From the NCBI RefSeq assembly GCF_000317085.1, contig NC_019702.1:898394-962393 (forward strand): 64,000 nt of DNA, given 5' to 3'. The notes beneath the pieces are model-generated. The model was given only the letters and a program-made list of their open reading frames with translations. It was not told the DNA's origin and made no database searches. This document shows, one piece after another, positions 54,717 to 63,647 of this stretch. The translations under genes and the position numbers were made by a program. This DNA is from Synechococcus sp. PCC 7502 (GTDB lineage: Bacteria; Cyanobacteriota; Cyanobacteriia; Pseudanabaenales; Pseudanabaenaceae). How positions within the stretch are numbered: position 1 is the first letter of the stretch; each line of letters starts with the position of its first letter.

Positions 54717-56228
54717 ATGTATTGTGACTATTTAGTCCAAATTCTCACCGCCCGTGTTTATGATGTTGCCCAAGAGACTCCTTTAGAATATGCTGCCAAC
54801 CTTTCCACTCGACTAAATAATCGACTGTTACTGAAGCGGGAAGATATGCAGTCGGTTTTTTCCTTCAAATTGCGGGGAGCATACAACAAAATGGCAAAGC
54901 TATCGCCTGAATTACTGGCAAAGGGAGTGATTGCGGCATCGGCGGGGAACCATGCCCAAGGGGTAGCACTAGGGGCAAAAAGACTGGGAACAAAGGCAAT
55001 AATTGTCATGCCCGAAACCACGCCAGATGTAAAGGTCAATGCGGTCAAGTCCCTTGGTGGAGAGGTAATTCTGCATGGGGATAGCTTTGATGATGCCTAT
55101 GGCTATGCGCGTAAATTAGAAATACAAGAAGGTTTAACTTTTATTCATCCCTTTGATGATCCCGATGTGATTGCAGGACAAGGCACCATTGGTATGGAAA
55201 TTCTGCGCCAGTGTCAGCAACCGATCGCTGCTATTTTTGTGGCTATTGGTGGCGGTGGCTTAATCTCTGGTATTGCGGCATACGTGAAACGATTACGTCC
55301 AGAAATAAAAATTATCGGTGTAGAACCTGTGGATTCCGATGCCATGAATCAATCTCTCAAGGCAGGACACCGAGTCCGCTTAAATCAGGTGGGGCTATTT
55401 GCCGATGGTGTGGCGGTCAAAGAAGTGGGAGAGGAAACCTTTCGTCTGTGTCAGCAGTATGTGGATGAAGTGATGCTAGTGGATACCGATGATACCTGTG
55501 CGGCAATTAAAGATGTATTTGAAGATACGAGATCAATTTTAGAGCCTGCTGGAGCTTTAGCGATCGCTGCGGCGAAGATGTATGTGGAACGAGAACAAAT
55601 TCAAGGACAAACTCTAATTGCTGTTGCCTGTGGTGCCAATATGAACTTTGATCGCCTGCGGTTTGTGGCAGAACGTGCCGAATTTGGGGAACGGCGAGAG
55701 GCAATTTTTGCCGTAACTATTCCAGAGACTGCGGGGAGCTTGCGTAAATTTTGTGATTGTATTGGCAAGCGTAACATGACCGAATTTAACTATCGCATTG
55801 CCGATGCTGAAACCGCCCATATTTTTGTGGGAATGCAAATTGTTAACCGTGCCGATGCTAAAAAAATTGTGGAAACCTTTGAAGCTAATGGGTTTAAAAC
55901 CCTTGACTTGAGTGATGATGAACTGACAAAACTGCACTTACGTCATCTAGTTGGTGGGCGATCGCCCTTAGCTAGTAATGAATTACTCTATCGGTTTGAG
56001 TTTCCTGAACGTCCGGGCGCATTAATGAAATTTGTCGGCTCCATGAGTCCCAATTGGAATATCAGTCTATTCCACTATCGTAATAACGGTGCAGACTACG
56101 GCAGAATTGTGGTGGGTATTCAAGTTCCCCCAGATGAAATGACCGAGTGGCAATTATTTCTAGATCATCTGGGCTATCGCTACTGGGATGAAAATAAAAA
56201 TCCTGCCTATAAGCTATTTTTGGGCTAG
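54717..56228 (+). CDS. ilvA: Threonine ammonia-lyase, biosynthetic
   Basis: 503 aa. First step of isoleucine synthesis (threonine to 2-oxobutanoate). The PLP Lys is in VFSFKLRGAYNKMAK; ASAGNHAQGVALGAKRLG, AIFVAIGGGGLISGIA and EPAGALAIAAAK are intact. Two C-terminal ACT-like regulatory domains (about 330-415, 420-503: FEFPERPGALMKFVGSMSPNWNISLFHYRN) indicate feedback control by isoleucine. ATG 54717. Confidence 0.96.
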   Translation: MYCDYLVQILTARVYDVAQETPLEYAANLSTRLNNRLLLKREDMQSVFSFKLRGAYNKMAKLSPELLAKGVIAASAGNHAQGVALGAKRLGTKAIIVMPETTPDVKVNAVKSLGGEVILHGDSFDDAYGYARKLEIQEGLTFIHPFDDPDVIAGQGTIGMEILRQCQQPIAAIFVAIGGGGLISGIAAYVKRLRPEIKIIGVEPVDSDAMNQSLKAGHRVRLNQVGLFADGVAVKEVGEETFRLCQQYVDEVMLVDTDDTCAAIKDVFEDTRSILEPAGALAIAAAKMYVEREQIQGQTLIAVACGANMNFDRLRFVAERAEFGERREAIFAVTIPETAGSLRKFCDCIGKRNMTEFNYRIADAETAHIFVGMQIVNRADAKKIVETFEANGFKTLDLSDDELTKLHLRHLVGGRSPLASNELLYRFEFPERPGALMKFVGSMSPNWNISLFHYRNNGADYGRIVVGIQVPPDEMTEWQLFLDHLGYRYWDENKNPAYKLFLG

Positions 56229-56505
56229 GGTACTTAGTTAAATATCAACATTTACAGATAAACTTAAGCGATTGAGACGCTCCCAACTTGATGATTCCAA
56301 CTTATTCTCAGCTTATAGAGTTGGGAAAAATTTGAAAACTCTGCTAATCTTCTGAGTAAAGAAATAAATAAAGATTTGTTCTAAAGATTTACTTTACTAT
56401 TGGCATCCTAATATATAGCTGTCTAATATCTAAGTTGGGAATCTCGTAAGGAAGTCTGCATTTAGTCTAAATTAGCTAGTATTAATTTCTCCCGCAACTG
56501 AGTCG

Positions 56506-57297
56506 ATGACTAAAATTTTTGCTTTTACCAATAATAAAGGCGGTACAGGTAAGTCAACCCTATGCTCTAATACTGCTCACTTCACAGCATTAACTGGTGC
56601 AAAGGTTCTAGTGATTGATATGACTTCTCAGACTACCTGTAGCAGTTTGTTTTTAGGAACAACTAAGGGCTTAGAAGAAAGTGAAACTGTCCTAGCATTT
56701 CTCAAAAAGCGACCAGATCGGCATATTGAAGACCTAATTTTTGAAAGCAAAAAAGGACTTGATATAGTATCTTCCCATGTGTCTATGGCAGAAGCAGTAG
56801 CACAACTATCAGCAATGCAAATGGGTAAGGAAGGAGTCTTAAAGCGGGAAATTGAGAGAATTAAGGAACATTACGACTATATTTTTATTGATAGTCCCGG
56901 CGATCTAAACGAACTAACCGCCAATGCCCTTGTACCTGCAACGAAGGTATTTATTCCCACAAGGCTTAATCGCACTGATTTTCAATGCACTGAAACTACT
57001 ATTAGCTTTATCAAAGAGGCGGAAAATTTTATTGGCGTGCGGGAAGTAAAGGTCATAATTAATATGTTAGACGATCGCTACCTAGCAAATGGGGTATGGT
57101 CGAACTCACATACAGGGGCTTTATACAAGCAAGCTCAAAGTGCCTTTGCCCATATTTTATCTCCAGTTACGATTCCCGACAGTACTGATATTCGTACAGC
57201 GTTCGATCGCGGGTTAACCGTAATAGAATATAAACCAGGTGAGGTGGCAGCAAAACGCATTCAAGAATTAGTGAATAGGGAGGTCATCGGTGACTGA
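56506..57297 (+). CDS. ParA/MinD-type ATPase
   Basis: 263 aa. Deviant Walker A KGGTGKST at 11-18 (with the signature Lys), VLVIDMTSQTTCSSL, switch II-like FIDSPGDLNELTANALVPA, and HILSPVTIPDSTDIRTAFDRG. ParA-type ATPases bind DNA as ATP dimers and move cargo. It overlaps the coiled-coil gene by 8 bp, which suggests that the coiled-coil protein is the partner/adapter. Carboxysome McdA of beta-cyanobacteria differs: it lacks the signature Lys, which is present here. Confidence 0.9.
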   Translation: MTKIFAFTNNKGGTGKSTLCSNTAHFTALTGAKVLVIDMTSQTTCSSLFLGTTKGLEESETVLAFLKKRPDRHIEDLIFESKKGLDIVSSHVSMAEAVAQLSAMQMGKEGVLKREIERIKEHYDYIFIDSPGDLNELTANALVPATKVFIPTRLNRTDFQCTETTISFIKEAENFIGVREVKVIINMLDDRYLANGVWSNSHTGALYKQAQSAFAHILSPVTIPDSTDIRTAFDRGLTVIEYKPGEVAAKRIQELVNREVIGD

Positions 57298-58186
57298 ATC
57301 TAATTTGGCGGCTAATCTTTTTCCCAGCGAAGTGTCTCACACTCAACTTAATCATGGTGATAATTTTGAAGTTAATGGCTCTCAAGTTAACAGTAATCCT
57401 ACACCCGACTTAAATCATCAAGAATTAACAGAATTAATTGCTCTCCGTCAAGAAGTAGCTCACCTCCAGCAAAGGTGCCGAGACCATGAGCAAGATCAGC
57501 AACAAAGGCTAACGGAATCAGAGCGGCTGCATAGAGAAATCAAGCATCTGAAATTGGAACTTAACCATACTGAGGCTACGGCAAAAGAACTACAGCGATC
57601 GCTCCACAGTCAACTTCAACACTCATGGGAACAACAACAGCATGATTTAATCACGTCCTTTGCCAAATTACGGGCGATCGACCAGGAACGACTAGCGCAT
57701 CAGGAACAGCAAATTCAAGAACTTAATGAACAGAAACTACTCCTAGAGGCAAAGCAACTGGAGCTAGAGAATAATCTGGAAACAGCATTGTTAGAAATGG
57801 CACAAAATACTAAAACTCTGCAAAAATTACAATCTAGTCCTAGCAACTCCCACCGTGAACAGACCCGAAATATTTCTTTGCAATCGGTACTAGAGCAATC
57901 AATTAGAAGCTTGCAAAACGAATATACCAACTCCCAAAATCGGATCAAAGAATTAGAACATCAAATTGGGGAACTACAGGAACAAATCTTACAACAATCT
58001 GGACAAGCCATAGAGTACGAAGCCGCTGTCCAACATTGGCGAGAAAAATCTCTAATTCATCAAAACCATGCTATTCAGCTAAGTACTGCCCTCGAACGAT
58101 TTATAGATGGTAAGGATATTCCTAAAATTATCGAACCGAATAAAGTGGACTTACCCTCATTTTTAATCAGACAGAGAACTGGCTAA
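57290..58186 (+). CDS. Coiled-coil partner of ParA-type ATPase
   Basis: 298 aa from GTG 57290, inside the end of the ParA gene. A short disordered N-terminus (Asn/Ser/Gln-rich), then a coiled coil from about 40 to 265 rich in Leu, Glu and Gln (QEVAHLQQRCRDHEQDQQQR...), and a short conserved-looking tail LERFIDGKDIPKIIEPNKVDLPSFL. No Trp at the C-terminus and no ParB fold. Likely adaptor for the ATPase; cargo not known. Confidence 0.78.
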   Translation: MTESNLAANLFPSEVSHTQLNHGDNFEVNGSQVNSNPTPDLNHQELTELIALRQEVAHLQQRCRDHEQDQQQRLTESERLHREIKHLKLELNHTEATAKELQRSLHSQLQHSWEQQQHDLITSFAKLRAIDQERLAHQEQQIQELNEQKLLLEAKQLELENNLETALLEMAQNTKTLQKLQSSPSNSHREQTRNISLQSVLEQSIRSLQNEYTNSQNRIKELEHQIGELQEQILQQSGQAIEYEAAVQHWREKSLIHQNHAIQLSTALERFIDGKDIPKIIEPNKVDLPSFLIRQRTG

Positions 58187-58206
58187 CTATATTTATCAGG
58201 GATTTA

Positions 58207-58698
58207 TTAGCGATAATTATTAAATTGAAGGGCAGTGGGAAAGTCTTGGGCTTTCAGAAGTTGCATAACTGCTTGTAATTCATCTTTGGACTTAGAAGTT
58301 ACTCGTAAGGAATCCCCTTGAATTGCGGCTTGAACCTTGGGAAAGTTATCTCTAATCAGTTTAGAAATTTTTTTGGCTAAATCCTGCTCAATTCCTTTTC
58401 TGAGTTTAATGACTTGAACTATGCGATCGCCACTGGCTGATTCAATTTTGCCATAGTCGAAGATTTTCAGAGATAAATTTCGTTTAATTGCCTTAGATTG
58501 TAAAACATCATGGACGGAGGTTAGGGTAAATTCACTATCAGTTTTAATGGTGATACTATCTGGTTCTAGGTTTATTTCTGTACCTGTGTTTTTGAGATCA
58601 TAGCGGCTAATAATTTCTCGTTTACTCTGATCGATCGCATTAACCATTTCCTGATATTCAAATTCACTAACCACATCAAAGGAAAAACTTGTTGCCAT
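58207..58698 (-). CDS. YajQ-family nucleotide/c-di-GMP-binding protein
   Basis: 163 aa with the standard YajQ sequence: [84 protein letters not shown] (quoted in part). The family binds c-di-GMP in Xanthomonas; the cyanobacterial role is unknown. ATG 58698. Convergent with the coiled-coil gene. Confidence 0.92.
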   Translation of the reverse strand: MATSFSFDVVSEFEYQEMVNAIDQSKREIISRYDLKNTGTEINLEPDSITIKTDSEFTLTSVHDVLQSKAIKRNLSLKIFDYGKIESASGDRIVQVIKLRKGIEQDLAKKISKLIRDNFPKVQAAIQGDSLRVTSKSKDELQAVMQLLKAQDFPTALQFNNYR

Positions 58699-58994
58699 AG
58701 ATAGATTTTTTTTAATAGATTTTTTATTTAATTATTATTTAGTTATTAGATGCTTAATTTAGAATTGTAGTAAGAACTTAATATAACATTTAATTTTTTT
58801 AATTTTTTCAATCTGATGCTTACTCAGACATTTTGATTGCACTTTTAGCATGATCCCTAGGTATGGAGCTAATTTAATTAACTTATTCAATTTAAGATGA
58901 TATTAATGAAGGCTGCACTGCAAGAAAAGCTGTAAAATCAACGAAATGTGGGAAAGCAGAACTTATTTATACTGCCTACTGATTACTTAAACCT

Positions 58995-60302
58995 ATGAAT
59001 AATTTTGCCACCGCCACTTTATCCAATAAAGGATTTACTAAAGGTTCACCCGTAGGAGCTTTGCAGCATTTTTGTAGCAATCAAACTTCTGGGAGACTAC
59101 AGGTGGTATGGCGAGATGTAACTTGGATTATTAGGCTTGAAAATGGCAAGATTACCTATGCTCGACATTCAGTAGAGCCGTTTGATAATTTAATTTGTCA
59201 TCTGCGGCTGATGAGTTTTGAAGTTCCCAGTTTGACTAAGGAATTTCGCTCAAGGGTTTCAGAGTTGTTTGAAGATGTCAGTGTAGCTAAACAAGAATTA
59301 CTAGACACGGAAGAAATTACCTACCAATGTAATGAATATGAAGCTTTATGCTGGTTGCTAAATCAAGGGCATCTTACACCTGAGCAAATGAAAGTAATGG
59401 TACAAAGAATGACCAAGGAGTCGTTAGAGCTATTATTTTGGCTGGATGAAGTTAACTATAAATTTAGCGATCGCCTTGATATTCCCCAGAGTCTTTGTCA
59501 TTTAGAATTATCAGCCTTAATTGCTCATACTCAACAACGCTATCGGCTTTGGCAATTTTTATCACCCCAAGTTTGGTCTCCCTATCAACGTCCCTATTAC
59601 TTTGGACAGAGTAAGAAACAAAAAGAATTGCTGCCAGAAATGAAGTTGCAGGAAAAATTCAGCACGATCTTGAAGGGCTTTAGTTTCCGTCAACTGGCAA
59701 TTTTAATGAAACAGGATGAGTTAAAAATTGCTGGGGGATTACTCCCGTACATGGCAGAAGAGGTGGTGGTATTGAGAGACCCTCAAGCTCCCTTTGATAA
59801 ATTACCCCGAGTTCCCGCAGAGTTACCTTCGGTTTTGGTACAGGCGATCGCTACTAAATCTGCACCGACAACTGCACCCATAGGCGAAAAGCCCGAACCT
59901 GTTGCGAATTTGATCAAAGATATTAAAGTTGAAGAAACCACCTATACGATCGCCTGTGTGGATGATAGCCCTACGGTTTTAACGGAAATTGGTAGATTTT
60001 TAAAGGACTCCAACCTCAAGTTCTTTGCTATTAATGATTCACTTAAAGCTCCGATGCAAATTCTTAAACTTAAGCCTGATCTGATTTTGCTGGATGTGAA
60101 TATGCCTAAAATTGACGGCTATAAGCTCTGTAGTTTACTCAGAAATAATCCTGCCCTTAAAAATGTGCCTATTATCATGGTGACTGGTAATACGGGAATT
60201 ATTGATCGGGCAAAGGCTAAAATTGCTGGCTCCACCGACTATTTAACTAAACCATTTACCCAAGAAGGCTTACTCAAAATGGTATTTAAGCACTTATCTT
60301 AG
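58995..60302 (+). CDS. PatA/PixG-type response regulator (DUF4388 + REC)
   Basis: 435 aa. N-terminal DUF4388 domain (GSPVGALQHFCSNQTSGRLQVV, IIRLENGKITYARHSVEPFDNL), helical middle part (130-300), and C-terminal receiver domain with DDSPTV and the phospho-acceptor Asp367 in ILLDVNMPKIDGY, then TGNTG and the KPF Lys. This is the PatA/PixG/TaxP1-type regulator of cyanobacterial phototaxis and pattern systems. Next gene: CheW, 36 bp behind. Confidence 0.9.
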   Translation: MNNFATATLSNKGFTKGSPVGALQHFCSNQTSGRLQVVWRDVTWIIRLENGKITYARHSVEPFDNLICHLRLMSFEVPSLTKEFRSRVSELFEDVSVAKQELLDTEEITYQCNEYEALCWLLNQGHLTPEQMKVMVQRMTKESLELLFWLDEVNYKFSDRLDIPQSLCHLELSALIAHTQQRYRLWQFLSPQVWSPYQRPYYFGQSKKQKELLPEMKLQEKFSTILKGFSFRQLAILMKQDELKIAGGLLPYMAEEVVVLRDPQAPFDKLPRVPAELPSVLVQAIATKSAPTTAPIGEKPEPVANLIKDIKVEETTYTIACVDDSPTVLTEIGRFLKDSNLKFFAINDSLKAPMQILKLKPDLILLDVNMPKIDGYKLCSLLRNNPALKNVPIIMVTGNTGIIDRAKAKIAGSTDYLTKPFTQEGLLKMVFKHLS

Positions 60303-60337
60303 GTTTTAGTGGATTAGGGAAAAACAGAGAAAAACCC

Positions 60338-60754
60338 ATGACTGATTTTCTAGAGGTTCGAGTTGGTCAAAGTTTGCTCTTGTTACCCATAACTTGTACC
60401 CAAGAGGTCTTAAATATTCCTGCTAGTTTAATTGTTCCCGTACCTAATATGCCATCTGCGGTTTTAGGAATGCTGAGTCAGCATAGCCAAGTTTATTGGA
60501 CATTCGACTTAGGGGTAATTTTAGGCTTGCCCGCCCTTGGTAATCTCTCTAGGTATGCGGTGATTATTATCGTTAGTGAAAATCGGGTCATGGCGATCGC
60601 TACGGAAACCATCAACGGCATTCATAAATTATCCACATCAATTAAATTAGACAATAAAGCACAGGAAACAACTAAATTAGCTCCCTATCTTGATGGTTAT
60701 ATAGATAATTGGCTGGTATTAAATCCTCAAGCTCTTCTCAAGTCTGTAATTTAG
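60338..60754 (+). CDS. CheW-like adaptor protein
   Basis: 138 aa CheW fold: VGQSLLLLPITCTQEVLNIP, MPSAVLGMLSQHSQVYWTFDLGVILGLP and SENRVMAIATETINGIHKL. Couples receptors to a CheA-type kinase. Normally such clusters contain pixH-, pixJ- and pixL-like genes; here only the regulator and CheW are present, so the kinase and receptor must lie elsewhere. ATG 60338. Confidence 0.9.
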   Translation: MTDFLEVRVGQSLLLLPITCTQEVLNIPASLIVPVPNMPSAVLGMLSQHSQVYWTFDLGVILGLPALGNLSRYAVIIIVSENRVMAIATETINGIHKLSTSIKLDNKAQETTKLAPYLDGYIDNWLVLNPQALLKSVI

Positions 60755-60767
60755 ACTGAATAATCAT

Positions 60768-61205
60768 CTAAAAGTCATCCAAAAATGATGAAATGGCAAC
60801 CATTGCGCGATCACAAATTTCTTGTTTATCCACCATTGCCTGAAGTGTACGAGCATCATACTGTCCCTCATTAACTTCCAATGAAGCTTGGTTAATAGCC
60901 TGACGATAGCCACTCTCTAAGGATTCTCGTAACTCTTGGTCATTTAGATACGTTCCCTTTGAATTAGGTCTTGCGTTCAGGTCTTGAATTTCCAAAACTG
61001 CGTTGCGGATTGATACATCCCAAGAACGAGTTGTGCGATTTTCGACTTTTTGCTTAATCAGATGCAAAAGCAAAATAATGCCATAGCTACGAATTTTATT
61101 GAGAATATCTTTTCTGCTCATTTCTTCCATTTCATCAATCATCAGCATGGCACTAGATATATTACCTTTCTGTAGCAATGTGCGTAATTCTATTAGTTCT
61201 TCCAT
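60768..61205 (-). CDS. DUF29 family protein
   Basis: 145 aa: MEELIELRTLLQKGNISSAMLMIDEMEEMSRKDILNKIRSYGIILLLHLIKQKVENRTTRSWDVSIRNAV (quoted in part), AASLEVNEGQYD-like end; a shorter DUF29 subgroup than the pseudogene at 17473. No known function. ATG 61205. Confidence 0.8.
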   Translation of the reverse strand: MEELIELRTLLQKGNISSAMLMIDEMEEMSRKDILNKIRSYGIILLLHLIKQKVENRTTRSWDVSIRNAVLEIQDLNARPNSKGTYLNDQELRESLESGYRQAINQASLEVNEGQYDARTLQAMVDKQEICDRAMVAISSFLDDF

Positions 61206-61265
61206 AATGATTTTTTATTGTTTTTGGTTGCTCTACCTTAGTTCTATTTTCACAAATTCTAAGGT

Positions 61266-63536
61266 TTATATTTGGCAGATTGATATAGCACTGAGTTCAT
61301 TTTTCCTGCCAAACAGTGCCTTGGGTTTAACTAAACTACGAAATAGTAACCACAAAGAAGCAATTTCACTGGGATTATTTTGGTGTTTCCATTGTCCGGG
61401 ACGACAGAATAGCATTTCCACTAGGCAGCGATGTTGGGTCAGGCTCACTTGATTAAAGGCAACTTTGATCACTGGGAATCCTCCTTCTAGGCTGGTTTTA
61501 TAGACATAGGCATTTAACTTTAAGCTTTCTTCCATAATCTCTAGGTTGACCTCGGTTTCTGCTTGAATCCCACTTTGAGTCAGGACAATTTCTGCCCCTA
61601 CCTCTGAAATAATGGCAGTAGTTCCCCAAAAGTTGCGATCGCCCACTTGAATTTTGACGACCCGCCGCAGATCAAACCACTCATATAAATTGGGTTTAGG
61701 TACGTCTAGCATCACCAACAGGGCAATGCCCAGCAGCACAAGGTTATAGGTACTCCATAGCCATCCCAAATTTAAGCCTTTAACCTGATCCGTAACGTCA
61801 TAACTAGATAATTCCATCACGCACATGCCCAAGTTAATCCATAAACTCACGGCTGTAGCAATAAATACGATCACCAAGGGGGATGCTAACGTCCAATTAA
61901 AACTAAGGCGATCGCGATTAGTACCTTTGGGGGTGACCTTAAACCCCTTAGAAAAGGGCTGAAATAAAGTTTGAATTACGGTAGCGGCAAGGGGAAAACA
62001 CAGCACCACATCATAAATATCTGATAAAAAGGCAGAACGACTATAGTTACTCAGCCATGCAAATACTGTTAAGTTGACAATATATAGAGGGAGGAAATAA
62101 TACAAAATTTCATCGGTGCTTGCTCGCACAGGAATCACGCCGATAAAAGCCGTAGCCAAAGGAATAAGTAAAAATCCTACCCTAGACAGGCTGGTAAACC
62201 AATGCAGAATTCCTGTCAGGTGCGAAATGCGTTGTAATGGTCGTAAGCCAGCGATCGTCAGGGGGTTTTCCTTAATAAAAAATGCTTGCAATGTTCCCTG
62301 CGCCCACCGCAGTCTTTGGGTAGCTTGAGCCCCCATATCATCAGGAGCAGCCCCAGCACTGAGTTTTTCATCTAAATAAATTAAGCGATACCCTTTACCC
62401 GATAGGCTAATAGCCGTGAAGTAATCTTCGCTGAGGGAACTAGTCACAAATTCACCCCCTGAACTTTGCAATGCCGATCGCCTCATCACAAAAGAAGTCC
62501 CAGCACAAACCACGCTGTCGGTACCATCTCGTACGGGTTGAATCTGGCGATAAAATGCCTCTTGTTCGGGTACCAAAATATTTTCTAAGCCTAAATTGCG
62601 GGCAATGGGATCAACACTATAAAAACTTTGGGGGGTTTGCACTAGGGCAGTATTGTGATCTTGGAAAAAGCCAACGGTGCGGGTTAGGAAATTACGGGTG
62701 GGGATAAAATCAGCGTCAAAACAAACAATTAGCTCCCCATTGGTGCGGGCGATCGCATGGTTTAAGTTACCAGCTTTAGCATGTTGATTATCAGGGCGAG
62801 TTATATACTCACATCCCAATTCCATCGCCAAGGCTTTAATTTCGGGACGGCGGGTATCATCCAGTACATAGATGGTTTTGCGATCGTAGTCTAATGCCTG
62901 ACAGCCAATAATAGTGCGCCGCAGAATAAACTCTGGCTCGTTATAGGTAGGGATCAAAATATCAACACTCGGCAGATACTCCTTCCTTTCAACTGCTTGA
63001 GCCATGAGATCAGCTTGATGACGGCGGTCCTTGGTGCGAACCATTAAAAATAATTGCAACACCCCGTTAAAAATCGTCAGCATTTCCAGTATAAATAACC
63101 CCACACTAAACACACTATTGGTTACGTCAGACAGGTTAAGTGTAGAGAGCGATCGCCAAACCACATACCGAAACGTCAAGATTAACAACAGAGCAACCAC
63201 TAAAAATCTTGACCAAGCTTGAGGCTGAGGCGAAATTTTCGTAATACTAAAAGCAACCGCAAACACACCCAAGGGTAATGCCACCACTGGTTGAGAAAGC
63301 GTATATAGGGTGGTCATGGGTAGCTGTAGCCAAGCTGGGCGATTAATCGGCAGTAACTGCATCTGCTCCATAATCGTATGCAGTGAACCCTGACTGGTAA
63401 ACCAAGCTGCCACAACGCCACCACAAATAACAACGATCGCCAACATTAACAAACTAGCGGTGGGTGGACGAAAGGATAATCTTGGATCAACAACAAATGC
63501 TTTGGATGGTTGAGTATTAATATTTAATTGTTTCAT
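61266..63536 (-). CDS. Cellulose-synthase-like GT2 glycosyltransferase with C-terminal PilZ-like domain
   Basis: 756 aa. Two N-terminal helices, then the GT2 domain: VDILIPTYNEPEFILRRTI, YVLDDTRRPEIKALAMELG, CFDADFIPTRNFLTRTVGFF, SLSEDYFTAISLSG and the processive-enzyme signature QRLRWAQGTLQ (QxxRW). Several helices follow, then from about 640 a PilZ-like domain (RRVVKIQVGDRNFWGTTAIISEVGAEIVL). In that domain the c-di-GMP motifs RxxxR and (D/N)xSxxG are degenerate (RRVVK, IISEVG), so binding may be weak or lost. BcsA-related family, likely beta-glucan or other exopolysaccharide synthase. ATG 63536. Confidence 0.9.
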   Translation of the reverse strand: MKQLNINTQPSKAFVVDPRLSFRPPTASLLMLAIVVICGGVVAAWFTSQGSLHTIMEQMQLLPINRPAWLQLPMTTLYTLSQPVVALPLGVFAVAFSITKISPQPQAWSRFLVVALLLILTFRYVVWRSLSTLNLSDVTNSVFSVGLFILEMLTIFNGVLQLFLMVRTKDRRHQADLMAQAVERKEYLPSVDILIPTYNEPEFILRRTIIGCQALDYDRKTIYVLDDTRRPEIKALAMELGCEYITRPDNQHAKAGNLNHAIARTNGELIVCFDADFIPTRNFLTRTVGFFQDHNTALVQTPQSFYSVDPIARNLGLENILVPEQEAFYRQIQPVRDGTDSVVCAGTSFVMRRSALQSSGGEFVTSSLSEDYFTAISLSGKGYRLIYLDEKLSAGAAPDDMGAQATQRLRWAQGTLQAFFIKENPLTIAGLRPLQRISHLTGILHWFTSLSRVGFLLIPLATAFIGVIPVRASTDEILYYFLPLYIVNLTVFAWLSNYSRSAFLSDIYDVVLCFPLAATVIQTLFQPFSKGFKVTPKGTNRDRLSFNWTLASPLVIVFIATAVSLWINLGMCVMELSSYDVTDQVKGLNLGWLWSTYNLVLLGIALLVMLDVPKPNLYEWFDLRRVVKIQVGDRNFWGTTAIISEVGAEIVLTQSGIQAETEVNLEIMEESLKLNAYVYKTSLEGGFPVIKVAFNQVSLTQHRCLVEMLFCRPGQWKHQNNPSEIASLWLLFRSLVKPKALFGRKNELSAISICQI

Positions 63537-63647
63537 TGTCTCAATCTGGCAATTACGTTATTGATTCAGCAAAATAGACTTAGCAAACTAGATCACGAAC
63601 CCTAATCACATTATGGATGTTAGAACCCAAATTAGCCAATAGGGTTC

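Noticed and set aside
56506-58186. ParA/coiled-coil pair as McdA-McdB (carboxysome positioning)
   Set aside because: The ATPase has the signature Lys that beta-cyanobacterial McdA lacks and the partner has no C-terminal Trp; there are no carboxysome genes nearby. Left as an unassigned pair.
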